A stretch of DNA of 64,000 nt from Macropodus opercularis. Its lineage: Eukaryota; Chordata; Actinopteri; Anabantiformes; Osphronemidae. The translations under genes and the position numbers were made by a program. Position 1 is the stretch's first letter, and each line of letters begins with the position of its first letter. This document shows positions 14,231 to 26,700 of this stretch, piece by piece. The notes beneath the pieces are model-generated. The model did not search any database. It was not told the DNA's origin and was given only the letters and a program-made list of their open reading frames with translations. Location of the stretch: NCBI GenBank assembly GCA_030770545.1, contig CM061109.1, positions 19,654,501 to 19,718,500 on the forward strand, read 5' to 3'.

Positions 14231-14403
14231 CCTTTCAAGGAAGGACCTTGAAAACATGGGTGTCTTGAAAGGCCTTTTTCAGAGACACAAGGTCTCTCTC
14301 TGCTGCGGGTTTTGTGCTGTGGAGAAAAGCAGTGATGGGAGAGGGAATGCTTCAGCTTTCTCCTTTGAAAGAAAGTCACATATTTCTAAATGAAAGGCCT
14401 TTC
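14231..14403. promoter_or_regulatory. candidate enhancer patch with repeated palindromes
   Basis: CCTTTCAAG (14231-14239) is answered by its reverse complement CTTGAAAGG (14264-14272), with CCTTGAAAA between them. The palindrome AAAGGCCTTT occurs at 14268-14277 and again at 14393-14402, the second inside the 12-bp palindrome GAAAGGCCTTTC. A CTTTGAA motif of LEF/TCF type lies at 14363-14369. No coding potential is seen. Enhancer role is a guess from motif density. Confidence 0.3.
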
Positions 14404-16055
14404 GCAACAAGGCTGCAATCATGTTTCTCTGAAAAGGCTGTCTGCCCTTTGGCCTCAGGTATCTCTCATAGGCACGGAGAGGGAGAACAAATGAGAAAAA
14501 GCAGACTGACAACCTCTCCTCACTCTTTTTTATTCCTCACCTTTTCTTCCTAGCACAGAGTCTGTATCCTCCTCTGCTCCCTCTCCTTTGGAGGCTGTGT
14601 CAGCGTTTATCAGTGAATCCATCCATTATCCATCTAATCACCCAGCTCAGATATTTGAGCAGGAGTTAGCAGGTAATGCCAGAGCATTGTTTCCCACGCT
14701 GAACATCCAGGGGTTAACAGAGCAGCGTAGGAGTAGTTTCGATCCGTCAGGTAGGTCAGGTTTCTCCTACCGTGGCTGCATACCTGTGTTACCTCCGTGT
14801 GTGCGTGCATGTATTTGCACGCTTCTGCAGAGACATGAAAGGAGGCAGGGAAGCAAATCTGAGACGACAGCCAGTCTGAGTTCTGGAACCAACAAACACC
14901 AAACACGGCTCCACTGGTTCCTCTGGTTCAGACCAGACTACCAAATTAAATCCTGACCTTTGAAACTGTTTTCTTAAAAAAGGCTCCAACTCAAAGGTCA
15001 ACTGCGTCTCAGTCTGAGAGGAGATGCACTGAAAGCTGGAGTTGAATTATGATGAAAAAATGACCAACTGTGCCGCAACCAGCCCAGTGATCAGCCGTCA
15101 CTTCCAGGACGGAGGCGGAGCCGAGTCTCGTCCTGCTCCATCAGTCAGCGAGTCTCTGCAGTCACAGGCCAGTAAGAGGTGGAGCGTTGGCCCCGGCCGG
15201 CGAAGGCTGCCGCCGCGGCGCGTTCGCCATGTTTCTGTGGCTTCTGTGACTTCAGACCGTTCAGCCCAGATTCATCTGCATGTTTTGCGAGGAAACAAAC
15301 CTCTGAAAGGCGACAGTTCGAGAACCTGCCGTCAGAGGTCAGACCGCGGCCTCCCCTCATTCTGCGTCATTACGTCTGGAGTCGATCAGAAAAACGGTGA
15401 ACCCGAAGCACGGCAGCGCGGATTTAGCATCACTTCATTCCTCAGATTCCAGGGACTCGGTCGTTTCAGACGTTTCCAGGTCACCTCAGGGAAAACGTTT
15501 ACACCTCCATATACAACGCACCTTGTGTAATCCCTGTGGTGGCGGGAGGCTGTTTAAACAGAGCGGGCCCTTGATGTGGGGCCTCTGTGCGTGCGGGTCT
15601 TTCACCCGGGTGTGTGTGTGCGTCTCGAGCTTTCTGGCCATGGGAACAATGGTCCTTTAGAATGCGGGGTTACTGGTGCGCTGACCCCTGGCAAATACGA
15701 GCCATGTTCTGGCATTCCAGGCCTGATTGGCACTTTGAGCCTGCAGAGAGCTCAAAGGACACGCAGGAAATGTGACCAGTGTAATTGGTTATATATTAGC
15801 GGAGCATTCTCCCCTGTTTAAATGATGGAACATTCTTCAGTGACACTTAGGTGGATGGGATGGGATTCCACCAGCTAAGGGCGAGGGGGGGGTGGAGACT
15901 CAAAGACTTGTTGCAGAAAGCCTGGGTTTGGGGTCGCACCTTGTGTTTTTACCTCCGTGGTGGCGAACGAGAGCCTCGGGTCACGATCCGATCGCCGCCC
16001 CCCCTCCGAAGCGTGGCGAGCGGCGGCGGCTCCAAAAAAGGCCAAATCAGTAGCT

Positions 16056-16068
16056 TGACCTTTGACCT
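16056..16068 (-). promoter_or_regulatory. perfect DR1 nuclear-receptor element
   Basis: The plus strand reads TGACCTTTGACCT, so the minus strand has two AGGTCA half-sites in direct repeat with a one-base A spacer. This is the consensus for RXR heterodimers with PPAR and for HNF4 or COUP-TF. It lies about 7.7 kb upstream of the ccdc80 start codon, the nearest gene. Occupancy is unknown. Confidence 0.5.
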
Positions 16069-19000
16069 GGGTGACCGCTTAGTGTGTGGGTGATGTGTTT
16101 CTGTCCTGAGAGTCCACGTCTGCGGAAAATCTGTATGGGCACACCAGATACCTGTCAAAATAAAAGCCCCGGCTCAGACCTCAGACCAGTGGCAGATGGT
16201 GAGCTATCATCCCCTGAGGCTCAGAGGCCGCGGACCCACAGCATCAGCCCGCATTCCTTCCTCAGGCAGCGAGTTTAAGGATGGAACGGGTGCCGATGCT
16301 GCTGATGTCGGCTGAGGCGACCTTATCACGGCTTGTTTAGTAGTTTACATAACACTGGTCTGGCAGAGTCGTTGGTATGTGGCCAGAGGGAAGGGCAGAG
16401 CTAGCTCGCGGCTGCCGCTCTCTGCCTGTCAGGCCGTGAAACCCTATGGGAACCATCCTGCCTAAGTGCCCGCCCACCCGTCAGCACAGGCGGAGCAGGT
16501 TGAAGAGGATGGGTTCATCAGAGCTGGACTGAAATCCAACGCCCACACGGACTCAGGTACCGAGTTGAGTCCAATGCTGCAGGCCTCGCTTTTCCTCTGC
16601 TCTGCGTCCGTCTGCTGATGGTTTAGCACATTTAGGCTTCCATCCTTGTTTTTCTCTGAGTGTTGACTGTGAACACTGCTCTGACGTCGTTTCGTATTAT
16701 TTCTTGGCTGTAGTAGACGTTTCGAGTGCGGCTGTGCTTTTGCTCGTTGCTCTCTGGTGCAGCGTGAACTAGCTTATCGCGGGTTGACGCCTGCTTCCAT
16801 CAGCTGTGAGTTCCACCTCACATGTGTCCTGTTCCACCAGCTGGTGAATGTGGATCTGATGGGTTCAGAGGGAAACAGAGGGACCACGGTAGTTTAGGTG
16901 ATTAGGAGAACATCTCTTTGAAACTGTCAACAGGGAAAATCTGCTGCAAAGCTCAATGATAGTAACTGTAAAAATCTCTTTTGATTATACATTTTTAAAT
17001 TATATTACACTTTGAAAGACGCCCCTTTTCTAGTCTAGTACCCGACTAAGGCTTCCTGCTTTTAAAGCACGTGGAGAATTATCAGCCACAATACAATGAA
17101 TCCCCGAACATCCGACTCATCTATGTCTCACGGACCTGAACGTTGCGTGAAACGCTTTGGCCCAGTCCCAGCGTCTCTGCAGCACCTGGCTACTGATCAG
17201 CCAGGCGGGACTAACCGGGTCAGGCCAGGCCACAGCCCGTAGCTGGACCAACAGCTCCCTCTTGTGTCCAGATGTTGTTACCGTCACTTCTACCACGCAG
17301 GTCTTTGCTGAGCTTCACCGAGAGGCGGCGGCGTCTCACAGCGCAGGACCCAGGACCGGGGACGGAGCGGCCGCGGCCGCATGGGTGGCGCTGTCCTCTG
17401 CTTTAGACCCAAGCAAACAGCAAACGCAGGGGTGGCGTTCATGTGACCGGCAGGGACCAGCAGAGGTCATTACAGACCGAACAGCCTGACCTCAGTCTGC
17501 AGAGCCGCTGACGCTCTTCAACTATTTCCAGAAAACCAACAGCTGGGCAGATGTTCTGGACGCCTCCTTCCACGTGTTGTAGTGAAGAAGGTGAACGGCT
17601 GCTTCACCAGTTTTCAGATTTCATTTCTGACGCTGAGTGAAGGACACAGGCAACAGAGGAACCTTCACACTTCGACCTAAAGGCAGCTGGGTTTCAATCT
17701 AAGTCTGTGCAGGTTAAATCAAGCTTTAAGCAGGCAGCTCTCCTCTGCTTCCTTCACCCGAGGAGACAGTAGACGCAAAGTGTTTAGAACCGAACCTCAA
17801 CATGTGCAGAACCCTGGGTTCAGCTCAGACATTCCACCTCTCCCAGATGTAGAGCATTAATAAAATGATACATCTTAGGAATGTGAAATGTAAGCATGTG
17901 ATTACGTAACAGTCAACTTAACGGCGAGTTCCCCGACGCCGAACGGTGCTTTGCAGGTTGAATCCAGGGTGACGCCAGCGGAAACACAGGACGGAGGAGG
18001 CGGCGACCGATCCGGCTCTGCTGGGGGTTGGGGTTGGTCTCGGGGGTCCGATGCTGGGATTCCTCAGGTTCCTGGAAGAGAGGAAGCAGGAAACCTGTGA
18101 CTCACATCAGCCACAGGATGATGTCATCAGGGCTGAAGAATGCGGCCGCGTCTCTGGAGAAACCACTGATGGAAATAAACTCATCTTCTGTACACTTTTA
18201 TTAGAGGACGTGAGGACGACAGCTACTGACTTGTGTCACGGCGCCTTAGAGCCCAGAAGTTCCTGCTGGTGCGACTCCACCTTTTGTTCTTCCTGTCCGT
18301 GCGTCGCATCCATCCCGCAGCTGAAAACCCGTGGTTTCTTCCGTCTCCCTCATCTCTGCGTTCGTGCAGAAGGCCGCGAATGGGAACGAGCCGCTCCTCG
18401 AGGATCTCCTCGTCCGTGCTTGAACGGACTTGAGGGATCTGAGGTGGATCCGTGTGGCGCAGTAGCTGCCGTTTACATGGACGTATGCAGTGATGCTCAC
18501 CGAGAAAGACGACAGCAAATAGTTCCCCGTCGAGCTCGTTCCCAAGCCTTGTGCGTTATTCGTTAATATCTTCATGAGTTCACTTGAAAAGTGATGAAAT
18601 GCCTGGTTTTGATCTCAAATGAGGTGGAAGTGATACAGTTCCACACAGGCCTTTGTGTCATTGTGTGAGAAAGTCTGTTGTTGCCTCTGCAGAATGTCAA
18701 CATGACTGTCTGTCCATGAGCGGCTGTGCCAGAGTCAACGGCTCAACAGTCTTCAAAGTCGGGAAGCTTTGGGGAGCTTAGCTCGGCTCCGTCCCAAACC
18801 AACCACGCTGGCTGACGTCAGATTATTAAAACGTGCAACAGCATCAACGCGTCTCTGGTCCGATGGGAAGCGTGTTGATGGATCCGTGATGGATCCTCTG
18901 TCTTCTTTACAGCTGGATTAGTTTTGTTTCAGGTTCGTCTTCCTTTTCATCTTCTTCGTGTGTTGTGATGTTCTTCACTTCCAGAAAGACGCTCGGTCTA

Positions 19001-21219
19001 ATGTTGTGGACAGAGCAAATTGTGTCGTGATTAAAATGACAGAAATGTAGCAACAGAAATGATTAGTCAGCGAATAAAAACGGATCAGCTCACTGACCGC
19101 GGCGCCAGGAGGCAGCTGGGCTGAACTCAGAGCAGTGAGACTGTTCACTCAGCTCATTCAGCGAAACGAAATATATTTCACATATGGATATGATCTTATT
19201 CGTGCCTAAATATTTTCACATAGACTGAGCAGAGTCTGCAACAGAACCTCCAGGAGACGCCGAAGCTTATTCTGCCTGATCCCACATTGAAACATTTAGT
19301 CTGTGTCGTCATCCCTGAAACGATTCTTTAGGGGATTTTAAGGCCTTTGTTTCAGATGCTCATGTTCTGTTCTCTGATCTCGCTGCAGTGATTATGATTC
19401 ATGAGACTGGTTAAGCAGCAGGTTCGGTCTGGTTCGGTCCGTTTCCTCTGTAAGTCTTCAGGCTCAGATCGTCAGTCGGTGAAGGTCCAACCCGAAGAAA
19501 GTCGACTCCTCCGACTCCTGCAAGAAGGGAAACACACAGATGGTAAAATCTGGGTTTTCATCCCTCTTGTTTCAGCAGGTCGTCCTGATTCCAGATTTAG
19601 ACAAATGGACGCGGCTCCTGCTGTGAACCACAGAGAGACGTGACCTGAATAAGGTTAAACAGTAACACGCTGCTATACGTGGGACGTCCGTGGGCCGTGC
19701 AGCCCTTTAGGTTCTGTGCATGAAGGGAATGTTGTTCTACCGGACTGTGGAATGCACTGTTCAAACACCACGGACCCGCCCACACTGGACCCAGCTCTCC
19801 TCATATAGGGACTGGAAGCGGCTGGAAGGAGCCTGATCAGCTTTGCTTCATCTGCCAGTCTGGTCCAGGGCAGATCAGGACGCCGCGGCTCCGTCAGTCG
19901 AGCTCAGAGCTCCCTGGCACCGGAAGGTCTATCGCGGCTGCTTCCTGTTCTGTGCTTTTAGTTTTTCTCCTTTCTGAGGAAGCAGTCAAACAGTTAATGT
20001 TCACGTCTTAAATATCAAGTACATTTACTCAAACGGGAAGAAACATGTTCAGCGTGACATCCCCCCGTGAAGCAGAGCTGTCGCGTGTGACGTCACCACG
20101 GTTACAGCGCTGCTAAAAGTAGGATCTGATATTTTACTGGTTTAGCTTATAATTATTAACACAGGTCTGTAATTTGCCTTATTAAATATCATGGAGACCT
20201 GATGTTCTGTGGGCTTTGAATCCAGCGTGTCTGTAATTAGCCACAAGCCTTTCTACAGAACACGTGACCTCGAGGTTATTTTAAACGAATCAGAGCTAAT
20301 AACAGAATATCTGAATATTTCAAACAGTTGTTTATCCAAACAATGTGGGATTATTAAATCAGGTTTGAGAAGAGGGACATTTCCTCCCAACAACAGTAAA
20401 AAAGACTTAGGCCTAACAAATTAACAGTTTATTAAAGATGCCTATCGAGCATAATCGCCAAACATCCGCTGTTGCGTCTGGATCTGATTGTCGTCTCTGG
20501 ATCTCCTTCAGCTGAAGCAGCCACATTTCCTCATCTGTGCTCTATTATACGTCTTTTATTTCATCCGCAGGGCAGAGGATTTTTATTTTGATCTGCATTT
20601 GGATTTAGAGATGTTGTGTTCGTGTGTGTGTCCAAGGTTAATGCTTCCCGTGCTTTTCCAACATTCAGGTCTGTAAGTCATTATCTAATCTGAGCTGCAC
20701 TTTTCCAAAACCGAGGCTCACGAGTGCAGAAACGGAAGAAGAACCTCAGGATGTGCACAGACGCCTTCTCGCACAGTTGGTTGTGTTTCGGACCAAGCGT
20801 TCATTTCAGACGTTCCATTCGGTTTAACGGTTTATAAGTCATGCGCCTGTGTTGGCCAGGACAACCCCAGACCGGTGACCAGACAACCCGAGCACGCGCT
20901 CCAGCAGCTCCAGCTCTAACACGTCGCCACGGCAACGCTCTTATTCCTACCTGAAGTCCATAGTCAGGGCAGATCCGTGTTTCTTTCCTGTTTGACTCAC
21001 GCTCCACTCGCAATCATTAAAGTCAAAATCTGAAGCCGCCTTCTTCTCAGTGACGCCTGATAGGAGAAACATGGCCGACGGCATCACCCTTTCATGTGGA
21101 CTCTTTAGGATCCAACCTTTAGGATATGCAAGAAAATCAGGCAACGCTCTTTACTCCAAACTACTGAAGTGCAGGAATGTGCTTTGTGCTGCTGCTGTCG
21201 GTTAAACTGAGCTGCTTTG

Positions 21220-21232
21220 AGGTCAAAGGCCA
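21220..21232 (+). promoter_or_regulatory. DR1-like element, one mismatch
   Basis: AGGTCA-A-AGGCCA on the plus strand, one mismatch from the DR1 consensus, about 2.5 kb upstream of the ccdc80 start codon. Confidence 0.35.
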
Positions 21233-22000
21233 CATGAGACCAGGTCCTGCTCCAGGAGCAGCCAGCGTCCAGAACCAGAACCAACCAAATGGTCGTGATG
21301 GAGGATGTTGAGATCTCGCCTTTGTCGTTTTGTGATTCGTTCATATCAGAGCCTTTAACTTTACCACCTGAACCTTGTTCACCTTTTATCCCCGTACAGA
21401 CCTCGTACAGCGTTGACATGTAGGTGAGCAGGACCAGGTTTCTGCCCACACCCATCGTTCCTTCGGATGCGTCTTTAAGTCTCACGTTTACCTTGTGTAA
21501 ACCTGCAGGATGAGCGCGGCCCACATGTCGAGCTCATCACGGGCCTCGGCCGCAACGTGCGGGGGTTGACACAGTCTGTCCGAAGAGCCCAGAGCCTCTA
21601 TGATGTCTCACCCTGTGAAGGGCTCTCTATCGACATGATGAACGGCCTCGGCCTCGCGGTGCAGCAGTTGGAGTAATTGAGTCACAGCCCAGGGGTCGTC
21701 GGCCCGAACCTGGTTTACACATCAGAGGAGAAGAAGAATGTCTGAATCCCTGCCTCGTGTTTTATCTTTCATTATCAGAAAGCATCTGATGATCAGTCTA
21801 ATGCTAAAGTAGCAGGCGCGTGTCTCAGCGTCTCAGAGGGTCAGTCACACTCGCACCAACATTCACAGCTTTTCACGTGTGAAGTCTGCTGAAGAGGCGG
21901 AAAAACATAAAAGCACACACAGCCCTGAGAAGAACGGTGGAGACAAAGCGAGGGGAAAGAACTCACAAAACCAGGAAGAGGAAGTGAAAGAAAAACCGGA

Positions 22001-22013
22001 CGACCTTTGACCT
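22001..22013 (-). promoter_or_regulatory. DR1-like element, one mismatch
   Basis: The plus strand reads CGACCTTTGACCT: two DR1 half-sites on the minus strand with one mismatch, about 1.8 kb upstream of the ccdc80 start codon. Confidence 0.35.
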
Positions 22014-23763
22014 CATGTATGTTCCCGTCCTGCTGAGAGCCTGTAGATGGAGGCCAGTGTGGAGCGACTGTGACGGTGGGAGTCGGCGTTCGAACGCGCG
22101 GTGACTGTTCGGAGTGAACCGTCTGAGCTCCAGGTCACCGGCAGGACGTCGGCCACCGTAGCATCCTTTGAACAGGACACGTGAGATGCAGATGGCAGCA
22201 ACTGTGGCTAAAGTGATGTGATTTGACAGACAGGCTGAGCTGAGCTGAAGCTCGCCGCCTGTCTGAGAGCCACTCTCTTGTCATTTTTCCCAGCTGCACG
22301 TTGCTCCTCTGTTACTGCTCAGCAAATACACAGGCTCCGCTGCCCAGTTTTCCGACACCATGTTCTGAACCTGCTGATTTAAACAGTGAGCGGTAGAGCG
22401 TATGTTCTTACTCTCCGGCCCCAGGACGGCAGCAGGACGAATATCTGGCCAGCTGCACGTGACTGAGAGAACGGGAGTGGTTCTGTTTCCTGGACGCAGC
22501 CGAGTGGAGATCACTTTACTTCAGAGAGGGAGTGAACACTGAGCCGACACGTCCCAGTTCTGGTTCCTGTTGCTCTGTTTGGCCTCAAAGCCAGCATGTG
22601 CTGAAGAGACTCACTTGACTGGTTCAGGCGTTAACATTTAATTGCTGAACTTTAGTAACGTCTGTTGTGTCCAGTGATTTGTGTCTCCACAGACACAAAA
22701 CAGACGAGTGATGGGACTTTGAAACCCCAACGTGTGTTTCTGTGCATCTCCTTAAACTTCGTGCAGCATTTCTTCCTCTATTTCCAGCAGATCCCTCCTC
22801 CAGTGGTGACGCTGTGCAGTGACAGTGGATGTGGCTCAGACCCAGCGGTTTCCTACTAAGTCTTTACTTAGACCTTAATTACAAGACAACTGGGAAACTT
22901 TGTTAGAGGAAATGGAAACGTCTGACTTAAACGGACCTTTTCTTTTCCTTCTCCTCGCCTGGATGTGCAGCTCAAACACACACCAGCTTTCTGCTCCACA
23001 CTCATCTGCTTCTGCACAGTGACTCCTGCAGGGACGTGGTGGAGGGGGCTGGGGTCTGTGGGCGTCTCTCTGTGCGCTCTGAAGGAGGAACCTGACGCCC
23101 GTTCCCCTCTCGCTCCTCTGGCCAGCAGGGGTAAAGAGGAGCAGTCCTTCAGAAAGTGTGCCACGGCTAGTGAAAGGGGTGTTGTTGGCTAATCTGGCAA
23201 CCGTCGGTTCCGGGGAAGGTCTGGAGGTTTGTGTGGACGCCTCCGTGAAAGGCTGCGTCCTGGGAAAAAGCACATCCGCGTTTAGCTCCGCGCAGGTTTC
23301 CAGAAAATCGCGCTTTAGACAGAAACGGTTCGCTTTGGAGAGTGAATGTCCGGATGTTGTTTGGATGTACATTGCTCCAAAAAGTTTCACCGAATACCTT
23401 CATTCATTTGTCCCGGAGCTGAGTGATTGGTGGGTGTACTTTGGTTCTGCTCCACAGATGATCAGTCCTCCTCATCTCCTCGGACTGTGCTACAAGACGG
23501 AAGCATTTGACAGGACGTACTGGATGTAACCGTTTACGCAGCGTAAACTCGGCTGTGCGTCGGCTGAAGAGCAGACTGTGGAGTGGATCTCCTCAGAACA
23601 AGACATGGCCTAAACCCATCCCTGGCAGACTAGTGTGTCCCGAACCAGCACGCTTCATCTGGAATTAATCCATCACCGAACTCAGATGCGCTAAAGACGC
23701 GCCAGGATAACGGATCCTCGTCTGGGTCTTTGTGTGTTACAGTTTATCTGACGTCTCGCCAGA

Positions 23764-26700
23764 ATGAAGGCTTTGCTTCTCAGCGTAGCTCTGATATATC
23801 TCCTGACCTGGGCGGCCGAAGCCGACAAACAGACTCTTTTGAAGCGGGTCCATACCCAGGACATCCCTGGACATACCCAGGGACGCGTGCGCCCTGGCTC
23901 TAGGTCCGCCATCTCCGTGCACAGCCCGAGGATGGAGGGGGAGATACAGGCCGATCAGAGTGTGACGGTGTCCGCCACGACGGGAACGAGGAGAGGGGTC
24001 GCCGGACAGGTCGGCTTACCCCGTCAGGCGAACCTCCAGCAAGACCAGGGCGCGCCAGGAGCCAGAGCCAGGGTGACCCGGATGCCCAGCAGCGCCGGGT
24101 CGCCAAACCTACTGGCCAGCTTTGCGGGGAAGAACCGCGTATTGGTGATCTCCGCTCCGCATGACTCAGACGGCTACTACCGGCTGATGATGTCGCTTCT
24201 GAAGCCAGATGTGTACTGCGAGCTCGCCGAGCGACACGTCCACCAGATCGTCATGTTTCACCAGCAGGGAGAGATGGGAGGCAGGGTGAGGAGGATCACC
24301 AACGAGGGGAAGGTGCTGGAGGAGCCGCTGGACACCGCTCTCATCCCCAGACTCATGAGCTTCCTCAAGCTGGAGAAAGGTGAGTCACACTTGTTTCCTG
24401 GTGGAAAGTAACTTGTGTTAATTAGGCGAAGTCCGGGTGGAATGCCTTGCTCAAGACAATGTCAAGGTCACATCTGAATGCTTTCCGTCCCTGTGATGTG
24501 ATGACCTGCAGGCAAGTTTGGCATGGTGCTGCTGAAGAAGACCCTGCAGGTGGAGGAGCGGTACCCCTACCCCGTGAGGCTGGAGGCCATGTACGAGGTG
24601 ATCGACCAGTCGCCCATGAGGAAGCTGGAGAAGCTCCGGCAGAAAGGCTTCGTCCAGAAGTGCAAAGGAGCAGGAGTGGAGGGGCAGGTGGAGGAGGGCA
24701 CGCTCACAGGTGGGAGGGGAGGAGCTGTCACAGTCACAAGTCACAGTCTGCAAATGAAATGCAAACGTGTGTGTGTGTGTGTATGTGTGTAGACACACCT
24801 GTAGAAAGAAAACCAACAAAGAAGATTCCTAGAAAGCCCACACAGGCACTGACGACAACAACCACGGCTGCCGCCACAACCACTACAACAACCACACGAC
24901 CGACCACCACAACGAAACGACCGACGACCACCACCACCACACGACCGACCACCACCACCACAAGACCCACCACCACACGACCCACCACCACACGACCCAC
25001 CACCACCACAACCAAACCCACAACCCCGACCACCACCCAGAGAACAACCAGAGCCCACACCACGTGGCTGCCAGCCCCTCGAACCACTGCTGACTCTTAC
25101 TCCGACCCCGGGCAGAGGGACCGGGACCCGGCTAAAACCACCCCGGCCGGAGACAACCGCACAGACAAGGACAAGAACAGACATCCACACCGGCGCAAGC
25201 TGGGTCCTTCCACACACAAGGTCTTCAAGAAGAAGCCTGGCGGAGAGAAGGTGAGGGCGCATTGTCTCTGTACGCTGTTTAGCCCTGTGGCCTCAGGCAC
25301 AGATTCACGACGCACAAGGTCTCGCCAGCAATGACAAAAGTGACGGTTTCAGTGATGTGAGGATGTGAAAATGTGGCGCATGACTGCTGTGATGGAGCTG
25401 ACAGGCGATCTGTGCCTCTGTAGGTGTTGACCAAGTACGAGGACCCGTATGAGCCCAGCAAGCCGACGGCGAGTGATCCTGAGACGGAGGCCTTCACCGA
25501 CGTCAGCCCCACCAACAAGGGGAAGGGCAAGCACGACAAGAAGAAGAAGAAGGGCGACAAGATGCCCAAAAAGCCCGAAAGGCGAGGGGGGAAAGCGGGG
25601 AAGGAGGGGAAGACCGGAGGCAAGAAGAATGGAAAGAAGCTGTCCAAGTACCCGGACAAAGAGGACTACCCGAAGCCCACCAAGAAGCCCACGCCCCCTC
25701 CCAGAGGATCCCTGGCCGCTTTCCTGGACTACTTTGAGAACAGGAGGCGGCTGCTGGTGAGAGCACAACACTCAGTTCACTCACTCTCGTGATGTTGGGT
25801 TACACCTTAGTGATAGATATGAAGGTCGCAGCTTCAGCCTGGAGCAGTAACCTGCTACCTGGGACTCCTCTCGGCCTCTTATATTACTACCCTCATTGCT
25901 GTCCAGTCTTGCCTGCACAGCTGTGCGCCACCAGACAGTGGAAAACGTGGCCGTCCACCACCTGCAGGCTAATAACACTGAGCACGCGTGTGACTCTAAC
26001 CTGCAGCTGATCACGTCGCCCAGCGAGGAGAACAGCATGTACGTTCAGCAGAGGGACGAGTACCTGGAGTCCGTGTGTGAGATGGCCGTCAGGAAGGTCT
26101 CCATCATCACCATCTTCGGCTCCCTGAGCAACTCCACCATGAAGATCGACCACTACCAGCTGGGTAAGACGATCGACTCATGGGGCCATCAAGGAAGGAT
26201 TTGTTGTGGATCCGGGTCTTTTGACAGTCAGCTGCCCTACACTCGTCATTTAGCAGCTGCTGGGGTCCTGTTGGTTTTTTGTGAGCTTCACCACAGTCTG
26301 GTCTGCAGGGACTTTCCCCGCTGCCTCTCTGTGAGCTGAACAGTGGCGCATTCACCAGACTCGGCTCTGCCCAGTGACGGTGTCGCAGTCCTGCAGCTCA
26401 CGGCTGAGTTTGGGGAAGAGTTTACAGCTACGCAGACGAGTCCTGCGGCGCCTGCTGCTCACGCCCAGCAGATGTTCCAGCGCAGGCTCCTTCACACTCT
26501 GTTTGGTTTGACACGCGACGTCGGCCGCGTTCACGTCGCTACATGCTGTGTAATAGTTTACGAGTCTGTCCACAAGGAGGTTTTATCCAGATGCGAAGCT
26601 GCTGCGCCCACAGCAGCACTTACAGGTTTGTTCCACAGTTTCTTACCGTGGGTGTGAGCGGTCGAGGGTTCAGTGCGTGGAGACAACGCGTCTTTCAGCT

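Larger units (their letters stand above)
12501..17500. other. gene-free stretch with regulatory-looking patches
   Basis: No supported gene. Three patches look more structured than their surroundings: an inverted pair of GATA motifs (13722-13762), a cluster of AAAGGCCTTT and CTTGAAAGG motifs (14231-14403), and a perfect DR1 element (16056-16068). Whether any is conserved needs comparison with other fish. Confidence 0.5.
17501..23742. other. upstream region of ccdc80
   Basis: No coding exon is recognisable. Two further DR1-like motifs lie at 21220-21232 and 22001-22013. A 5' noncoding exon and promoter of ccdc80 should lie somewhere here, because an acceptor-like sequence (pyrimidine-rich, ending at the AG of 23741-23742) precedes the start codon. 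I could not locate the matching donor or transcription start. Confidence 0.5.

Noticed and set aside
23158..23529. 123-codon plus-strand frame just upstream of ccdc80
   Set aside because: It matches no family I know and lies where ccdc80 5' noncoding sequence is expected.
24734..25262. Minus-strand frames rich in Val and Gly opposite ccdc80 exon 3
   Set aside because: Shadows of the ACC/ACA triplet tract; the plus-strand frame fits the ccdc80 gene model.
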